DNA of 64,000 nucleotides from Devosia sp. (GCF_017744655.1 NZ_JAGIAW010000014.1:248001-312000), one strand, 5' to 3'. Shown: positions 9,906-19,567, counted from the first letter of the stretch. Translations and numbers: made by a program. Notes: generated by a model not told the origin, from the letters alone.

Positions 9906-11122
9906 AAGTAATCTACTTCCATCAACATTTTTCGACCCCGGATGGTAGCGCCGGCCTGCGATCTTACGAGATGGCCAGAGCATTGATCAGACGCGGGCAT
10001 CAGGTCACCATGGTGTGCGGCTCGTATAGCGCCGGTAAAACAGGCCTGAGCCAGCGCTTCAACAAGGGAGTACGTCGTGGTGTGGTCGATGGCATCGATG
10101 TCGTTGAACTTGACCTCAATTATTCCAATAGCGATGGTCTCCTAAAGCGAACTTGGACTTTTCTGAAATTTGCCGTGCGCAGCATCGGTCTGGCGCTTAC
10201 AGAAAAGTATGATCTGGTCTTCGCCACGACCACGCCACTGACGGCCGGTATTCCCGGGATTTTTGCGCGGTGGCTACGCAGCAAGCCTTTCGTGTTCGAG
10301 GTCCGTGACCTGTGGCCGGAATTGCCCAAGGCTATGGGCGTCGTACACAATCCTCTGGTGCTTTGCGCGCTCGGGGCTCTCGAATGGCTCAGCTATCATT
10401 CGGCCCACAGGTTGATAGGGCTTTCCCCTGGAATTGTCGAAGGTATCTGCAATCGTGGCATAGACCCGCAACGGGTCACCGCCATCCCCAATGGTTGCGA
10501 TCTCAACATTTTTTCGGTGCCTGTCGAGCCTTGGAGCCCCCCGGGCATCGCACCGCATGACCTGGTAGCCATTTTTGCCGGCACGCATGGGCAGGCCAAC
10601 GGTCTCGATGCTGTGCTTGATGCAGCCGCCGAACTCAAAGCACGAGGGCATCAGGAAATAAAGCTCCTGCTGATCGGCAACGGCAAGCTCAAAGCAGGAC
10701 TTGTATCGCGGGCTCGCCAAGAAGGTCTGTACAACGTAATTTTCTTGGATCCAGTCAACAAAGCCCGCCTGGCGCAGTTGATGGCTCGCAGCGACTTGGG
10801 TCTGCAGGTTCTTGCCGACGTTCCCGCCTTTTACTATGGCACTTCACCGAACAAGTTCTTCGACTACATCGCGGCCAGCAAGCCCGTCCTTAACAACTAC
10901 CCTGGCTGGTTGGCCGAGCTGATTGAGGCAAACCAATGTGGATTTGTTGTCCCGCCAGGAAACGCTAAAGCGTTCGCGGATGCCCTTGAGTCGGCGGCAA
11001 CTAATCCGGCCTCTCTCAAGGCTATGGGAGAACGTTCACTGGCTCTAGCCCGCGCAGAATTCGACCGACGTGAACTTGGCGAGCGTTGGGTCGACTGGAT
11101 TGAAGGCACAGCAAAGCCATGA
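9902..11122 (+). CDS. Glycosyltransferase family 4 (WbuB-like)
   Basis: A GT-B fold glycosyltransferase of 406 residues. The N-terminal domain opens with KVIYFHQHFSTPDGSAGLRS, which contains the glycine-rich acceptor loop. The C-terminal domain has IFAGTHGQANGLD and the donor-site segment TSPNKFFDYIAASKPVL, in which the glutamate of the usual E-x7-E motif is replaced. WbuB-type enzymes transfer an N-acetyl-hexosamine to a lipid-linked acceptor at the cytoplasmic face. It overlaps both neighbours by four bases, so it is tightly coupled to the heparinase-like gene and to the initiating sugar transferase. Confidence 0.9.
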   Translation: MKVIYFHQHFSTPDGSAGLRSYEMARALIRRGHQVTMVCGSYSAGKTGLSQRFNKGVRRGVVDGIDVVELDLNYSNSDGLLKRTWTFLKFAVRSIGLALTEKYDLVFATTTPLTAGIPGIFARWLRSKPFVFEVRDLWPELPKAMGVVHNPLVLCALGALEWLSYHSAHRLIGLSPGIVEGICNRGIDPQRVTAIPNGCDLNIFSVPVEPWSPPGIAPHDLVAIFAGTHGQANGLDAVLDAAAELKARGHQEIKLLLIGNGKLKAGLVSRARQEGLYNVIFLDPVNKARLAQLMARSDLGLQVLADVPAFYYGTSPNKFFDYIAASKPVLNNYPGWLAELIEANQCGFVVPPGNAKAFADALESAATNPASLKAMGERSLALARAEFDRRELGERWVDWIEGTAKP

Positions 11123-11718
11123 AACGCCTGTTTGACATTGTGATATCGGGGGCAGCGTTGGCTCTGCTGTCGCCCATTCTCGCTCTGCTCGCCTGGCAAG
11201 TCGCGTGCAACCTAGGCAGGCCCGTTTTATTTCGTCAGGTCCGACCTGGACTGAACGGCAAGGCTTTTGAAATGATCAAGTTTCGCACGATGCGTGATGC
11301 GGTCGATACGACTGGTAGCCCTCTACCGGACAGCGAGCGACTGACCGCGTTTGGTGCTCGTCTGCGCGCGCTAAGCCTCGATGAGCTGCCGGAGCTGTGG
11401 AATGTCCTGCGCGGCGAAATGAGCCTGGTCGGCCCTCGGCCACTGCTGATGGAGTACCTTCCCCTATATTCCAATGACCAAGCACGACGGCATCTGGTTC
11501 GCCCGGGTATTACCGGATGGGCTCAGGTCAATGGTCGTAATGCGATCAGCTGGGAGGAGAAATTCCAACTCGATACGTGGTACGTCGACAACCGCTCATT
11601 CTGGCTCGACCTCAAGATCCTGTTCCTGACCGTGCGGAAGGTGATTGCTCGCGAGGGCATCAACGCTGCCGGCGAAGCTACAATGACGCGGTTTGGAGGA
11701 ACAAACGACGAGGCTTAG
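11119..11718 (+). CDS. Undecaprenyl-phosphate sugar phosphotransferase
   Basis: A short bacterial sugar transferase of 199 residues, consistent with the PglC/WbaP C-terminal catalytic type. It starts with one membrane segment (LFDIVISGAALALLSPILAL). The conserved motifs follow: FRQVRPGLNGKAFEMIKFRTM, LRALSLDELPELWNVLRGEMSLVGPRP and RPGITGWAQVNGRN. The DE pair in SLDELP is the catalytic dyad of this family. It moves a sugar 1-phosphate from a nucleotide sugar to undecaprenyl phosphate, starting the repeat unit. It is the last gene of the tightly overlapped block 8082-11718. Confidence 0.94.
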   Translation: MKRLFDIVISGAALALLSPILALLAWQVACNLGRPVLFRQVRPGLNGKAFEMIKFRTMRDAVDTTGSPLPDSERLTAFGARLRALSLDELPELWNVLRGEMSLVGPRPLLMEYLPLYSNDQARRHLVRPGITGWAQVNGRNAISWEEKFQLDTWYVDNRSFWLDLKILFLTVRKVIAREGINAAGEATMTRFGGTNDEA

Positions 11719-11812
11719 GCCATACGTTTGTCGCCATGCGCTGCTCCAATAGGTTGGTTAATCGACACACCAAAAAAATGAAGTGACGAATAATACAATA
11801 CTTAGTCAAATA

Positions 11813-11831
11813 GCACCTACCTTGTAGGTGC
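11813..11831 (+). promoter_or_regulatory. Perfect hairpin just before the Wzy-like gene
   Basis: GCACCTAC and GTAGGTGC form an 8-base stem around a CTT loop. The right arm ends five bases before the chosen ATG and covers the alternative GTG start at 11828. No T-run follows, so it is not a classical terminator. It may limit ribosome access. Confidence 0.45.
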
Positions 11832-11836
11832 ATAAT

Positions 11837-13264
11837 ATGTCTATAAAATCAAGTTGGAGCATGATTCCGGTGATTGGCAATCAACTTTGTGTTATCGTCT
11901 ATATTATAGTCAGCGTTCCACTTCTCGTTATATTCCCAACCTTGCATGCCATCTCTACAAACGCCGACCCATTCGTTTACGGAGGGCTTATTGCATGCTC
12001 CATTCTATTATTTATACTTCCGTGTTTGTATATTTCAAGCCAGGTTAGCAGCCGCTTTTTAGCGCCGATGGCAAAACCTTCGTCAAAATCACACCTGCCA
12101 ATCATTCTATTCATCACCGGGGTGGCGATATATGCTATCGCTTTCAGTTACTTCACATTTTCTTACGATTTATTTTTTCGTCGAGTTGGTTTCGCCGGAC
12201 TGGTAGAGCGGAGCATGCGTATCCCCTTCTATGGCCTGATCATTCATCGGTCATTTATGGAGAACGCGGTCACTCTGACTTGCGCGCTTGCGTTCCTTTT
12301 AGTTCTGACGCCGATGCCGCGTATCACCCGCGTATATGCCGCCTTCGTGTTGATCGCGACGTTTCTGCTTTATTCGAGCTTCGTGCTGTCCAATAACCGC
12401 TTCCAAAGCGGCATTCTCTTCGTCTGTATCTGCCTAGCCGTCGCCTATTCGTGGCCGAAAAAATGGAACCGATTTTACCTTGCTCTTGTTATCGGGGGCA
12501 TTGCCGCACTGTCCGCATACAGTTTCAAAGTAACTGAGAATATTCGGACCGAGATTTATCTGTCGGGTCATGTGACCCCCATAGCGCTCAATCCGCTGCT
12601 GTCCACCAGGGACATCTATGAGGCGACGAAGTCATCTCTCGATGATGGCGAAGCAACCGATCTCATGAAACAACTCCGGCAGGCTGAAGCGAGTGGCATG
12701 CTTACAGATGGTCAAAACCCGGCCGTGGAAGACGTGCTCGCTGCGCAGATAGAGCGCCCATTGAAAGAACGACTAAACGGCCTTGATCTAATGGCTCAGA
12801 TTACACGGCCAGCTTTTGAGAGAGGTTTTGGTTGGGGGCGTTTCTGGGTGCAGCCGATCAGCCTATACTACTACTATTTCGCTGATCAAGAAAAATTTCT
12901 TGAAATGAAGGAGGAACTACGAACCAACCCCAAGGTCTATATCGCATCGTTTTATCTTGGGAAGGAGATAGACGATATACCTTCGTCTATCCTGACCGAC
13001 TCCTATGCCAATTTTTCGATTTTTGCTTTTCCTGCCGTTGCCATAATTATCGGCGTGCTGCTTGGGGGTGTGAATACTACTTTGCGCAGTACGACGTCTG
13101 CGGGAGCGGCGCTGCTCGCTTTTTTCGTTCTGGAAAAGGCGCTCTACGTAGAGAAAGAAATGTTCGCGCTAATAATTGATCTAGTAAAGTTCTCGCCGGT
13201 GCCTCTTGTCGCGGCCTGGTTGCTTTGGCATGTGCCGATAAAGCGCGATAACCAACCGCGCTGA
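11837..13264 (+). CDS. Multi-span membrane protein, probable O-antigen/EPS polymerase (Wzy-like)
   Basis: A protein of 475 residues with about ten hydrophobic segments. Helices cluster at residues 10-220, followed by a soluble loop of about 150 residues rich in charged residues (about 225-375), then two or three terminal helices. A large periplasmic loop between membrane bundles is typical of Wzy polymerases, which are hardly conserved in sequence. No other gene in the locus is a better polymerase candidate. The 5' part is AT-rich relative to its neighbours, which is common for wzy genes. The ATG at 11837 was preferred to the GTG at 11828, which lies in the hairpin. Confidence 0.65.
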   Translation: MSIKSSWSMIPVIGNQLCVIVYIIVSVPLLVIFPTLHAISTNADPFVYGGLIACSILLFILPCLYISSQVSSRFLAPMAKPSSKSHLPIILFITGVAIYAIAFSYFTFSYDLFFRRVGFAGLVERSMRIPFYGLIIHRSFMENAVTLTCALAFLLVLTPMPRITRVYAAFVLIATFLLYSSFVLSNNRFQSGILFVCICLAVAYSWPKKWNRFYLALVIGGIAALSAYSFKVTENIRTEIYLSGHVTPIALNPLLSTRDIYEATKSSLDDGEATDLMKQLRQAEASGMLTDGQNPAVEDVLAAQIERPLKERLNGLDLMAQITRPAFERGFGWGRFWVQPISLYYYYFADQEKFLEMKEELRTNPKVYIASFYLGKEIDDIPSSILTDSYANFSIFAFPAVAIIIGVLLGGVNTTLRSTTSAGAALLAFFVLEKALYVEKEMFALIIDLVKFSPVPLVAAWLLWHVPIKRDNQPR

Positions 13265-13377
13265 GCAACGGTCTTAATAGATCCGCAAGGGCTGCAAGTG
13301 GCGGCGCATCCAGCTGCAGCGCTTTAAAAGAGGCGCAGCAGCCGTCTCAGACCTAGCTGCGGCGGGCCGGGACCCTA

Positions 13378-14157
13378 TTATTGCGCCAGCCTGTAGCCAA
13401 ACAGCGCACTCCACGTTTGAATAGACGGCGCCTTTTCCGTAAACCACTCCATCGCAAAGACGCGCGAGAACGCGGCCTGGCCCAGAAGCTCGTCGAGTTC
13501 GGCATCAAAGAAGCACCGCATTGGATGGCGTTCCTGAAACTGCTGCAGTCTGCCGGTGGCCCTATCTTTAACAAAGATGTCGTAGTTCACATCGATGACA
13601 TTTCGATCATAGTGAAACTCAGGCTCGGCGATCCTCAGTATTTCCGCGTTTTCACCAATGAGGCGGCGCGTGCGAACATGAGGCTTCTGCGTATAAACCC
13701 CCGGCCCGTACCAGCAATCGAAGACCAACAGACCGCCAGGTTTCAGGACCGACTTGATATTGGACAAAGCCTGCTTGAATGCCCCATTGTCGGGCAGGTA
13801 ACTCATGACGTCGAACAGCGAAATCACATGATCATAGCGGCTCGGTGCGGAAAAATCGCGCAAGTCTCCTACTGCAAATGACAGACGCGAAGCGATGTCA
13901 TCCTCGAGCAGCGAGGAGCGCTCGTCCGCAACCCTAAGCATTTCGGGGCTCCGGTCTATGCCGTGCACAGTAAAACCCATTTGCGCGAAATGAGTTGCGT
14001 GAATTCCCGTCCCGCATCCCAACTCAAGCAAATGCTTATCACCAGCGCCGTATCGTTCGAGCAGTTTGGCTATGAACTGCGCTTCTTTTCCATATTTCTT
14101 CCCTTCGTAGAGAAGATCATAATAGGCTGAGTAAATATCAAAATTCTCGGATGACAT
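13378..14157 (-). CDS. Class I SAM-dependent methyltransferase
   Basis: A methyltransferase of 259 residues. The SAM-binding motif I is HLLELGCGTGIHATHFA near residue 42, followed by VHGIDRSPEML, whose aspartate binds the ribose hydroxyls, and LKPGGLLVFDCWYG. The start overlaps the end of the upstream aminotransferase gene by 20 bases, so the two are co-transcribed. In glycan loci such enzymes often N- or O-methylate an amino sugar. A methylated 4-amino-4,6-dideoxy sugar is a reasonable guess given the neighbour. It is convergent with the Wzy-like gene. Confidence 0.85.
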   Translation of the reverse strand: MSSENFDIYSAYYDLLYEGKKYGKEAQFIAKLLERYGAGDKHLLELGCGTGIHATHFAQMGFTVHGIDRSPEMLRVADERSSLLEDDIASRLSFAVGDLRDFSAPSRYDHVISLFDVMSYLPDNGAFKQALSNIKSVLKPGGLLVFDCWYGPGVYTQKPHVRTRRLIGENAEILRIAEPEFHYDRNVIDVNYDIFVKDRATGRLQQFQERHPMRCFFDAELDELLGQAAFSRVFAMEWFTEKAPSIQTWSALFGYRLAQ

Positions 14158-15259
14158 CTTTGATTATCTGGCTGATTTCGGGAATATCATTGAGATTCAT
14201 ACCGAGCCCCGACGGGACGTAGAAGCCACGTTCAGCGAGCTTTTCGCTGTTGGGAAGACGCTGTGTCGCCAAACTTGGATATCGGTTGATCAGTGCCGGC
14301 TGCATATGCAGTGGATAAAAGAAATGCCGCGTGCCCACCCCATGTTTGCCGAGCGCCGCCATTACTTGCGATGCATCGGCATTGATCGTGTCTTCCAGCA
14401 CAACCGCGTATACCCAGTAGATATTCTCCGCAAAGTCCGTTTGGGCAATCGGCAAACGAAGACCTTCGACATCCCCGAGAGCGTTGTTGTAGGCAGCACC
14501 GATCTTGCGCTTCAATTCGACATTTCGCGGCAGCTTCTCCATCTGCGCGCAACCCAAGGCCGCCTGCAGATTGGTCATGCGGTAGTTCCAGCCGAGCTCG
14601 GCATGGATATAGCGTCGCTGGCTGTCGAAGGCCAAGTTCCGCATGAAGCGAATACGCGCGATGATCTCGGGATCATCCGCGAGGATCATGCCGCCCTCGC
14701 CCGTCGTAACGTGCTTGTTGGGGTAAAAGCTAAATATGCTGATATCGCCGAAGCTACCGCATTGCTTGCCCCAGTAAGTCTGCCCAATCGCTTCCGCCGC
14801 ATCTTCAATGACTTTCAAGCCATGGCGCCGCGCAAGGTCCAGTATCGGGTCCAGGTCGACGGGCAAGCCATAAATGTGTGGAACCAGAATGGCTTTTGTT
14901 TTGGGAGTGATTGCGGCTTCGATCAGCTCGACATTAGTGTTGAACGTATTTTCATCGACGTCGACGAAAACCGGAACAAGACCTAATTCCGGCAGCGCGC
15001 TCGCACAGGATATGATTGTGAAGGCAGGCATGATCACTTCCGACCCGGGCGGCAGCCGCAAAGCGTCAAAAGCGAGATGCAATGCCGCCGTTCCACTGGT
15101 CACAGCGACACTATGCGCCCTCCCCACATAGGCAGCGACGTCCCGCTCGAAGCGCTCGACAAATGGCCCTTCCGAGGAAATCCATCCAGTTTCGATGCAT
15201 TCCTTCAAATAGTTTAGTTCGTTGCCATCAATGAGTGGCTGATTTACCGGATAAGGCAC
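14138..15259 (-). CDS. DegT aminotransferase, probable GDP-perosamine synthase
   Basis: A PLP aminotransferase of 373 residues. The PLP lysine is in FSFYPNKHVTTGEGG near residue 183. Other family blocks are VTSGTAALHLAF, VIEDAAEAIGQTY and GWNYRMTNLQAALGCAQME. The N-terminus (CIETGWISSEG) and the segment around VPHIYGLPVDLDPIL resemble known RfbE/Per proteins, which convert GDP-4-keto-6-deoxymannose to GDP-perosamine. The Gmd that would make that substrate is encoded in the same minus-strand run. Specificity rests on remembered resemblance and context, so another 4-keto sugar remains possible. Confidence 0.85.
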   Translation of the reverse strand: MPYPVNQPLIDGNELNYLKECIETGWISSEGPFVERFERDVAAYVGRAHSVAVTSGTAALHLAFDALRLPPGSEVIMPAFTIISCASALPELGLVPVFVDVDENTFNTNVELIEAAITPKTKAILVPHIYGLPVDLDPILDLARRHGLKVIEDAAEAIGQTYWGKQCGSFGDISIFSFYPNKHVTTGEGGMILADDPEIIARIRFMRNLAFDSQRRYIHAELGWNYRMTNLQAALGCAQMEKLPRNVELKRKIGAAYNNALGDVEGLRLPIAQTDFAENIYWVYAVVLEDTINADASQVMAALGKHGVGTRHFFYPLHMQPALINRYPSLATQRLPNSEKLAERGFYVPSGLGMNLNDIPEISQIIKDVIREF

Positions 15260-15302
15260 GACTTGGCTCCTTTACGCAGCAGGTGAATGCAGCGTCAGGG
15301 GA

Positions 15303-15728
15303 TTATGACGGCGGAAGACAGCTCTTCGGGAAAATACGATACTTGTCGTTTTCAAAGCCACTATATGGTCCTTGCTTGATTTCGAAATAGCGCGTTCCAG
15401 CAGCAAACGTCAGTTCGTGCCCGCCTGTCATCTGGAGCAGTGCCATTTGCGCCGAGAGAGTTTCGCGGCCAATTTCAAGTTCCTGCTGATCGAAGAAAAC
15501 AACGTCCAGCTGTCCCGACAGCAAAAAAATGAACTCCGCCGTCCCCTCGACCTGCCGCGTGACCGGCTTGTGAATATGGGCTGGCGACGTCCACTCCTGG
15601 GGACAATAGCCCACCCCAAATTGCATTGGAAATTCATGGGGCGTAGGGAAGCTCTTCGCGTCCACCACGTTGAGGTCGTAGATGTGCGCAACTACCTCAT
15701 TGCCACTCTGAATAACCTTGGTCTGCAT
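15303..15728 (-). CDS. Cupin-like small protein
   Basis: A protein of 141 residues with a single beta-barrel pattern. One metal-site-like stretch is TSPAHIHKPVTRQVEGTAEF and the second half contains GGHELTFAAGTRYFEIKQG. The residues fit a cupin, with two histidines in the first motif and one in the second. The ATG at 15728 is preceded by GGAAGG at a good distance, so it was chosen over the TTG at 15752. It lies between the aminotransferase and wecC in one operon. It may be a sugar-nucleotide isomerase or a binding protein, and the function is not known. Confidence 0.7.
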   Translation of the reverse strand: MQTKVIQSGNEVVAHIYDLNVVDAKSFPTPHEFPMQFGVGYCPQEWTSPAHIHKPVTRQVEGTAEFIFLLSGQLDVVFFDQQELEIGRETLSAQMALLQMTGGHELTFAAGTRYFEIKQGPYSGFENDKYRIFPKSCLPPS

Positions 15729-15788
15729 TAAACTGGCCTTCCACTCTGGCAAGAGATGCGAGAGGTCCTCGCCGCCTTTGGCATTGCG

Positions 15789-17030
15789 TTATTGAAGCGC
15801 GCCTACCGGATCAATGACAAGCGGATGCTGGCGGATGGCCTCGATCTCCGCTCGGAAGCCTGCATGGTTCACCAGAATTGCGACCACCTTCGCCTGCGCC
15901 AGAGCTTCAGAGAGCGAAACCAGTCTGATGCGACCGTTGTAATCGCCAGTTGGGAGCGCTTCAATGTTTGGCTCGACGACCAGAATTTGCGAAAAACCCT
16001 GGCCGAGCAGGCCCTCTAAGATTTCGAGCGAAGGGCTTTCCCGCAGATCATCAACGTTCGGCTTGTAAGATAAGCCAAGCAGCGCGATCGCGCTATTCGA
16101 GTCTCCTGCCGCATCCGCAATCCTGACTGTAACGCGATGGGTCTTCTCATGGTTTGCGACGCGCGCCGCCCGCATCACCTTGGCGGTATCGGGCGCCCGA
16201 TTGATGATGAACCACGGATCCACTGGGATGCAGTGTCCGCCCACACCGGCGCCCGGTTGTAGAATGTTGACACGTGGATGTAGATTGGCCGCTTCGATGA
16301 CCGACCAGACATTGATATCCAACTCCTCGCAAACCATGGAGAGTTCGTTGGCGAAGGCAATGTTCACGTCCCTGAAGGCGTTTTCCGTCAACTTGGACAT
16401 CTCGGCAACCCGCGCGTGGGACAAGATCATCTCTCCCTTGACGAATTGGGCATAGAGTTCTTCGGCCCGCGATGCGCTTCGCTTGTCCAGACCACCTAAA
16501 ATGCGCGCGTTTTCCACAAGCTCCCTCAGCGTTGCGCCGGGCAGGATGCGTTCGGGGCAGTAGGCCATCAGAACGTCGGACGCTTCCGGGTGGGTCGATG
16601 GGAAAGTCAGGTCCGGTCGCGCCTGTGCGAATAATTGCGCGGCGCGCTCCGTCGTACCGACGGTCGAGGTAGACTCAATGATGACCAGGTCATTTTTCTT
16701 CAACACCGGCGCAATCGCTGCGCAAGCCGCATCCACCAGGGTCATGTTGGGGGTGTTGTCTTGATTGACCGGCGTCGGCACGGCAATCATGAAAACATCG
16801 GCAGGCTCTGGCGCAACGCTCGCGCGCAATTGTCCGTTCCGAACCATCTGCTGGACGATGCCAGCAAGGTCGTGCTCGGCGATGTGGATCCGCCCCTCAT
16901 TGACCGTATCGACAACGGCCTTATTGACGTCAACTCCAAGCACCGTGAGACCAGAACGCGCAAGAACCGCTGCCGTGGGGAGGCCGACATAACCCAGACC
17001 GATGACGGCAACGTTACGGATTGACTGCAT
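15789..17030 (-). CDS. wecC: UDP-N-acetyl-D-mannosaminuronate dehydrogenase
   Basis: A UDP-sugar 6-dehydrogenase of 413 residues. The NAD site is NVAVIGLGYVGLPTAAVLA at the very N-terminus, which fixes the start at 17030 rather than the track start at 17183. Other blocks are TSTVGTTERAAQ, CPERILPGAT, and GAGVGGHCIPVDPWF with the active-site cysteine. These motifs and the length match WecC/WbpO-type enzymes that oxidise UDP-ManNAc to UDP-ManNAcA in two NAD-dependent steps. It overlaps the upstream wecB by 17 bases, which supports coupled synthesis of the two steps. A UDP-GlcNAc or UDP-GalNAc dehydrogenase cannot be fully excluded, but wecB favours ManNAc. Confidence 0.92.
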   Translation of the reverse strand: MQSIRNVAVIGLGYVGLPTAAVLARSGLTVLGVDVNKAVVDTVNEGRIHIAEHDLAGIVQQMVRNGQLRASVAPEPADVFMIAVPTPVNQDNTPNMTLVDAACAAIAPVLKKNDLVIIESTSTVGTTERAAQLFAQARPDLTFPSTHPEASDVLMAYCPERILPGATLRELVENARILGGLDKRSASRAEELYAQFVKGEMILSHARVAEMSKLTENAFRDVNIAFANELSMVCEELDINVWSVIEAANLHPRVNILQPGAGVGGHCIPVDPWFIINRAPDTAKVMRAARVANHEKTHRVTVRIADAAGDSNSAIALLGLSYKPNVDDLRESPSLEILEGLLGQGFSQILVVEPNIEALPTGDYNGRIRLVSLSEALAQAKVVAILVNHAGFRAEIEAIRQHPLVIDPVGALQ

Positions 17031-18159
17031 TTCGGAGAAGGTCCTCTGCGATTTTCTTGGATGCGCTACCGTCGCCAAACGGATTGCTGACATGCGCCAT
17101 GGCCGCATAGGCCTGAGGGTCGTCGAGCAAGAGCGTCGTCTCGCGCACAATTTGCTCGAAGCTGGTGCCGACGAGTTTGGCAACGCCCGCGTCGATGGCC
17201 TCGCGGCGCTCGCTCGTCTCGCGCATCACAAGCACCGGCTTGCCAAGGGACGGCGCTTCCTCCTGAACACCACCGGAATCCGTCAGTATGACGGTGGCGC
17301 GCCCCATCAGAAAGACAAACTCGTCATAGGCCAATGGCTCAAGCAGGTGCACGTTCGGAACCCCACCCAGAATTCTATTGACCGGTTCACGAACATTGGG
17401 ATTGAGGTGGACGGGGTAGATGACGGTGGTGTCGGATCTTGATGCTATTTCGCGAATGGCGCGACAAATCGATTCAAAGTTGCCGCCGAAGCTCTCCCGC
17501 CGGTGGCCCGTCACCAGAACGATCTTATGTCCCACGCCCAAAGAGCCGAATTTTTCCATCATTCGCGCTTGATCTGCCGAGGTGACGTCTATGCGTTTCT
17601 TGACCCATTGCAGCGCGTCGACGACAGGGTTTCCTGTTTGGACGATCCTGCTTGCTTCGACCCCTTCGCGCAACAGATTGCCGGTCGCAACGTCGGTTGG
17701 CGTATAATGCCGCCAAGCCAAAAGACCAACGATACGCCGATTGCCTTCCTCGGGCCAGGGGTGCTTCATATTGCCGGTCCTGAGACCCGCTTCGACGTGG
17801 CCAACCCTAATGTTACGATAAAAGCCTGCCAAGGCGCCGACCATTGCCGACGTCGTATCGCCCTGAACCAGGATGAGGTCGGGTTTCTTTTCCTCAAGCA
17901 CGGCGCCTAGCGAGCTCAGTAGAGACGCTGTCAATCCTTCAAGCGACTGCCCATGCTTCATCACATTCAAGTCAATGTCCGGCGTAAGACCGAATACCTG
18001 CATGGCCATTTCGGCCATTGAACGATGTTGCCCCGTGAAACACAGAATAGGCTCGATACCTGGAGTTTGCCTAAGCTCCATAACAACCGGCGCCATCTTT
18101 ATGACTTCCGGACGGGTACCGCACAACACAAGCACGCGCACAGCTATATTTCCATTCAT
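17014..18159 (-). CDS. wecB: UDP-N-acetylglucosamine 2-epimerase (non-hydrolysing)
   Basis: An epimerase of 381 residues, the usual length. Typical blocks are VLCGTRPEVIKMAPV, FTGQHRSM, VQGDTTSAMVGALAGF, VGHVEAGLRTGN, the PEEGNRRIV segment, VTGHRRESFG, YPVHLNPNVREPV and LTDSGGVQEEAPSLGKPVLVMR. It interconverts UDP-GlcNAc and UDP-ManNAc in the cytoplasm and feeds the dehydrogenase encoded directly downstream. Its gene follows an 82-base gap after the flippase gene in the same direction. Confidence 0.95.
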   Translation of the reverse strand: MNGNIAVRVLVLCGTRPEVIKMAPVVMELRQTPGIEPILCFTGQHRSMAEMAMQVFGLTPDIDLNVMKHGQSLEGLTASLLSSLGAVLEEKKPDLILVQGDTTSAMVGALAGFYRNIRVGHVEAGLRTGNMKHPWPEEGNRRIVGLLAWRHYTPTDVATGNLLREGVEASRIVQTGNPVVDALQWVKKRIDVTSADQARMMEKFGSLGVGHKIVLVTGHRRESFGGNFESICRAIREIASRSDTTVIYPVHLNPNVREPVNRILGGVPNVHLLEPLAYDEFVFLMGRATVILTDSGGVQEEAPSLGKPVLVMRETSERREAIDAGVAKLVGTSFEQIVRETTLLLDDPQAYAAMAHVSNPFGDGSASKKIAEDLLRNAVNP

Positions 18160-18241
18160 TTTGCCCTGAGTTAGGGCCGTCGCGAAGGTGCCACCATTGG
18201 CTGCAAATGAACTCTGATGTCAAGCGCTCGGCAAGGCAATC

Positions 18242-19567
18242 TCAGCTCTTCCCCAAACCCATGCGACCGCGTCTGTTCACTGAAAAGTCCCGCCAAACCA
18301 CAAATACCGCAGCGCCGCCAACCAGAACCACCGAAGCCAGACTAGAAACGACACGGGCGTAGGCCCCGCCAAGCGCCGCCTGCTCCGGTACGATCACAAC
18401 CGCCGTGGTCAGTCCGATCACCACGGCGACGACAAACATTAGAGCCAGAAGCAGGGTTCTGCGCTTGATGATCAGCACGTCCGCAATGATCGACGCGATT
18501 CCGAACAGGAAGCATGACACGGCGGTGGGTGCGATTAGCTCGACTCCAGAAAGATACTCGGTGCCAACCATGTTGCTGGCGAAAGCATCGCCGGCAATGA
18601 CGATAATCGCAGCGATGGCACCGGTTGCCGTCGTCGTTGCCAGGATGACCAATCCCAAAAATCGTAGAGCTTGCCGCTGGTGGCCCTGTTCCCAATGATT
18701 GGCCAGCAAAGGAATGAGCGCTGTCGCCGCGATGGCGGTCACGAAGCCGACGATGCGCTCAATCGGCGCGTAATAGGCCGCGTAAATGCCTGCTGCGCTG
18801 GCGCTATGCAGATTCTGGACGATGATTTGCGTCCCAAGATTGCTCAGTAAAAACGCCAGATTCATCAGGACCAGCGGAAGACCGAACCTGAGATACTCGG
18901 TCGAGTACCCTAGTGCTCTCTCGTTCCACAGCAAGACAACCCGGCTCCACAGGTCGGTGCCGGCCACATGCTCATGCCAGCCGGCGACAAGCAAGAATAT
19001 ACCGTAGGACGCCGCAAAAACGACCACGGACCACGTCACGCCGTTGCCACCGGCAAAGTTCAGAGCCGTATATAACGCGGCCAGCAACAGGATGGATTGA
19101 CCAGCGCTGAACAGAAGGTACTGACGCGGCTTTCGCGCCGCTATCAGGTGCCCGCAATATATGAGGAAAATGATGCAGAGTACGAAGGCAATAGCGGTGC
19201 CCATCCACTGGGTAAAGTCGAGTACCACCAAGTCATAGGCCCAGTTTGCACCTAGGAAAATGACGAACACCACCAGTGACAATCCGAGACAAATTTTCGC
19301 CGAAACGACCGATGTTTCGACATAGGAGTGAAGCTCGTTGTTCTTTTCAAAGCGCGCGTAAAACCGTCTTTGGGCCGTCACCAGCCAGGATGTTGCTAGG
19401 GACGCGGTTCCCGTAACCAGGGTGAAGACTTGCCAGAACTGTGCATATTGGCTCGGAGCCAGGTTGGAGGTGAGGACCCAGACCGTCGCCACCCAGGCGG
19501 TAGCTGCGATGATCCGCGAGGCGGCGTAGACACTGAAATCTGCAGCGAACGCCCGTACGATACTCAT
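18242..19567 (-). CDS. Oligosaccharide flippase (Wzx-like)
   Basis: A membrane protein of 441 residues with about twelve hydrophobic helices across its length and short loops. It opens with the family-like stretch FSVYAASRIIAATAWVATVWV, which resembles the MATE/MOP superfamily helix I of polysaccharide exporters. Wzx proteins move the lipid-linked repeat unit to the outer face of the inner membrane. The start overlaps the end of the upstream glycosyltransferase by four bases. It is the only good flippase candidate in the locus. Confidence 0.82.
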   Translation of the reverse strand: MSIVRAFAADFSVYAASRIIAATAWVATVWVLTSNLAPSQYAQFWQVFTLVTGTASLATSWLVTAQRRFYARFEKNNELHSYVETSVVSAKICLGLSLVVFVIFLGANWAYDLVVLDFTQWMGTAIAFVLCIIFLIYCGHLIAARKPRQYLLFSAGQSILLLAALYTALNFAGGNGVTWSVVVFAASYGIFLLVAGWHEHVAGTDLWSRVVLLWNERALGYSTEYLRFGLPLVLMNLAFLLSNLGTQIIVQNLHSASAAGIYAAYYAPIERIVGFVTAIAATALIPLLANHWEQGHQRQALRFLGLVILATTTATGAIAAIIVIAGDAFASNMVGTEYLSGVELIAPTAVSCFLFGIASIIADVLIIKRRTLLLALMFVVAVVIGLTTAVVIVPEQAALGGAYARVVSSLASVVLVGGAAVFVVWRDFSVNRRGRMGLGKS

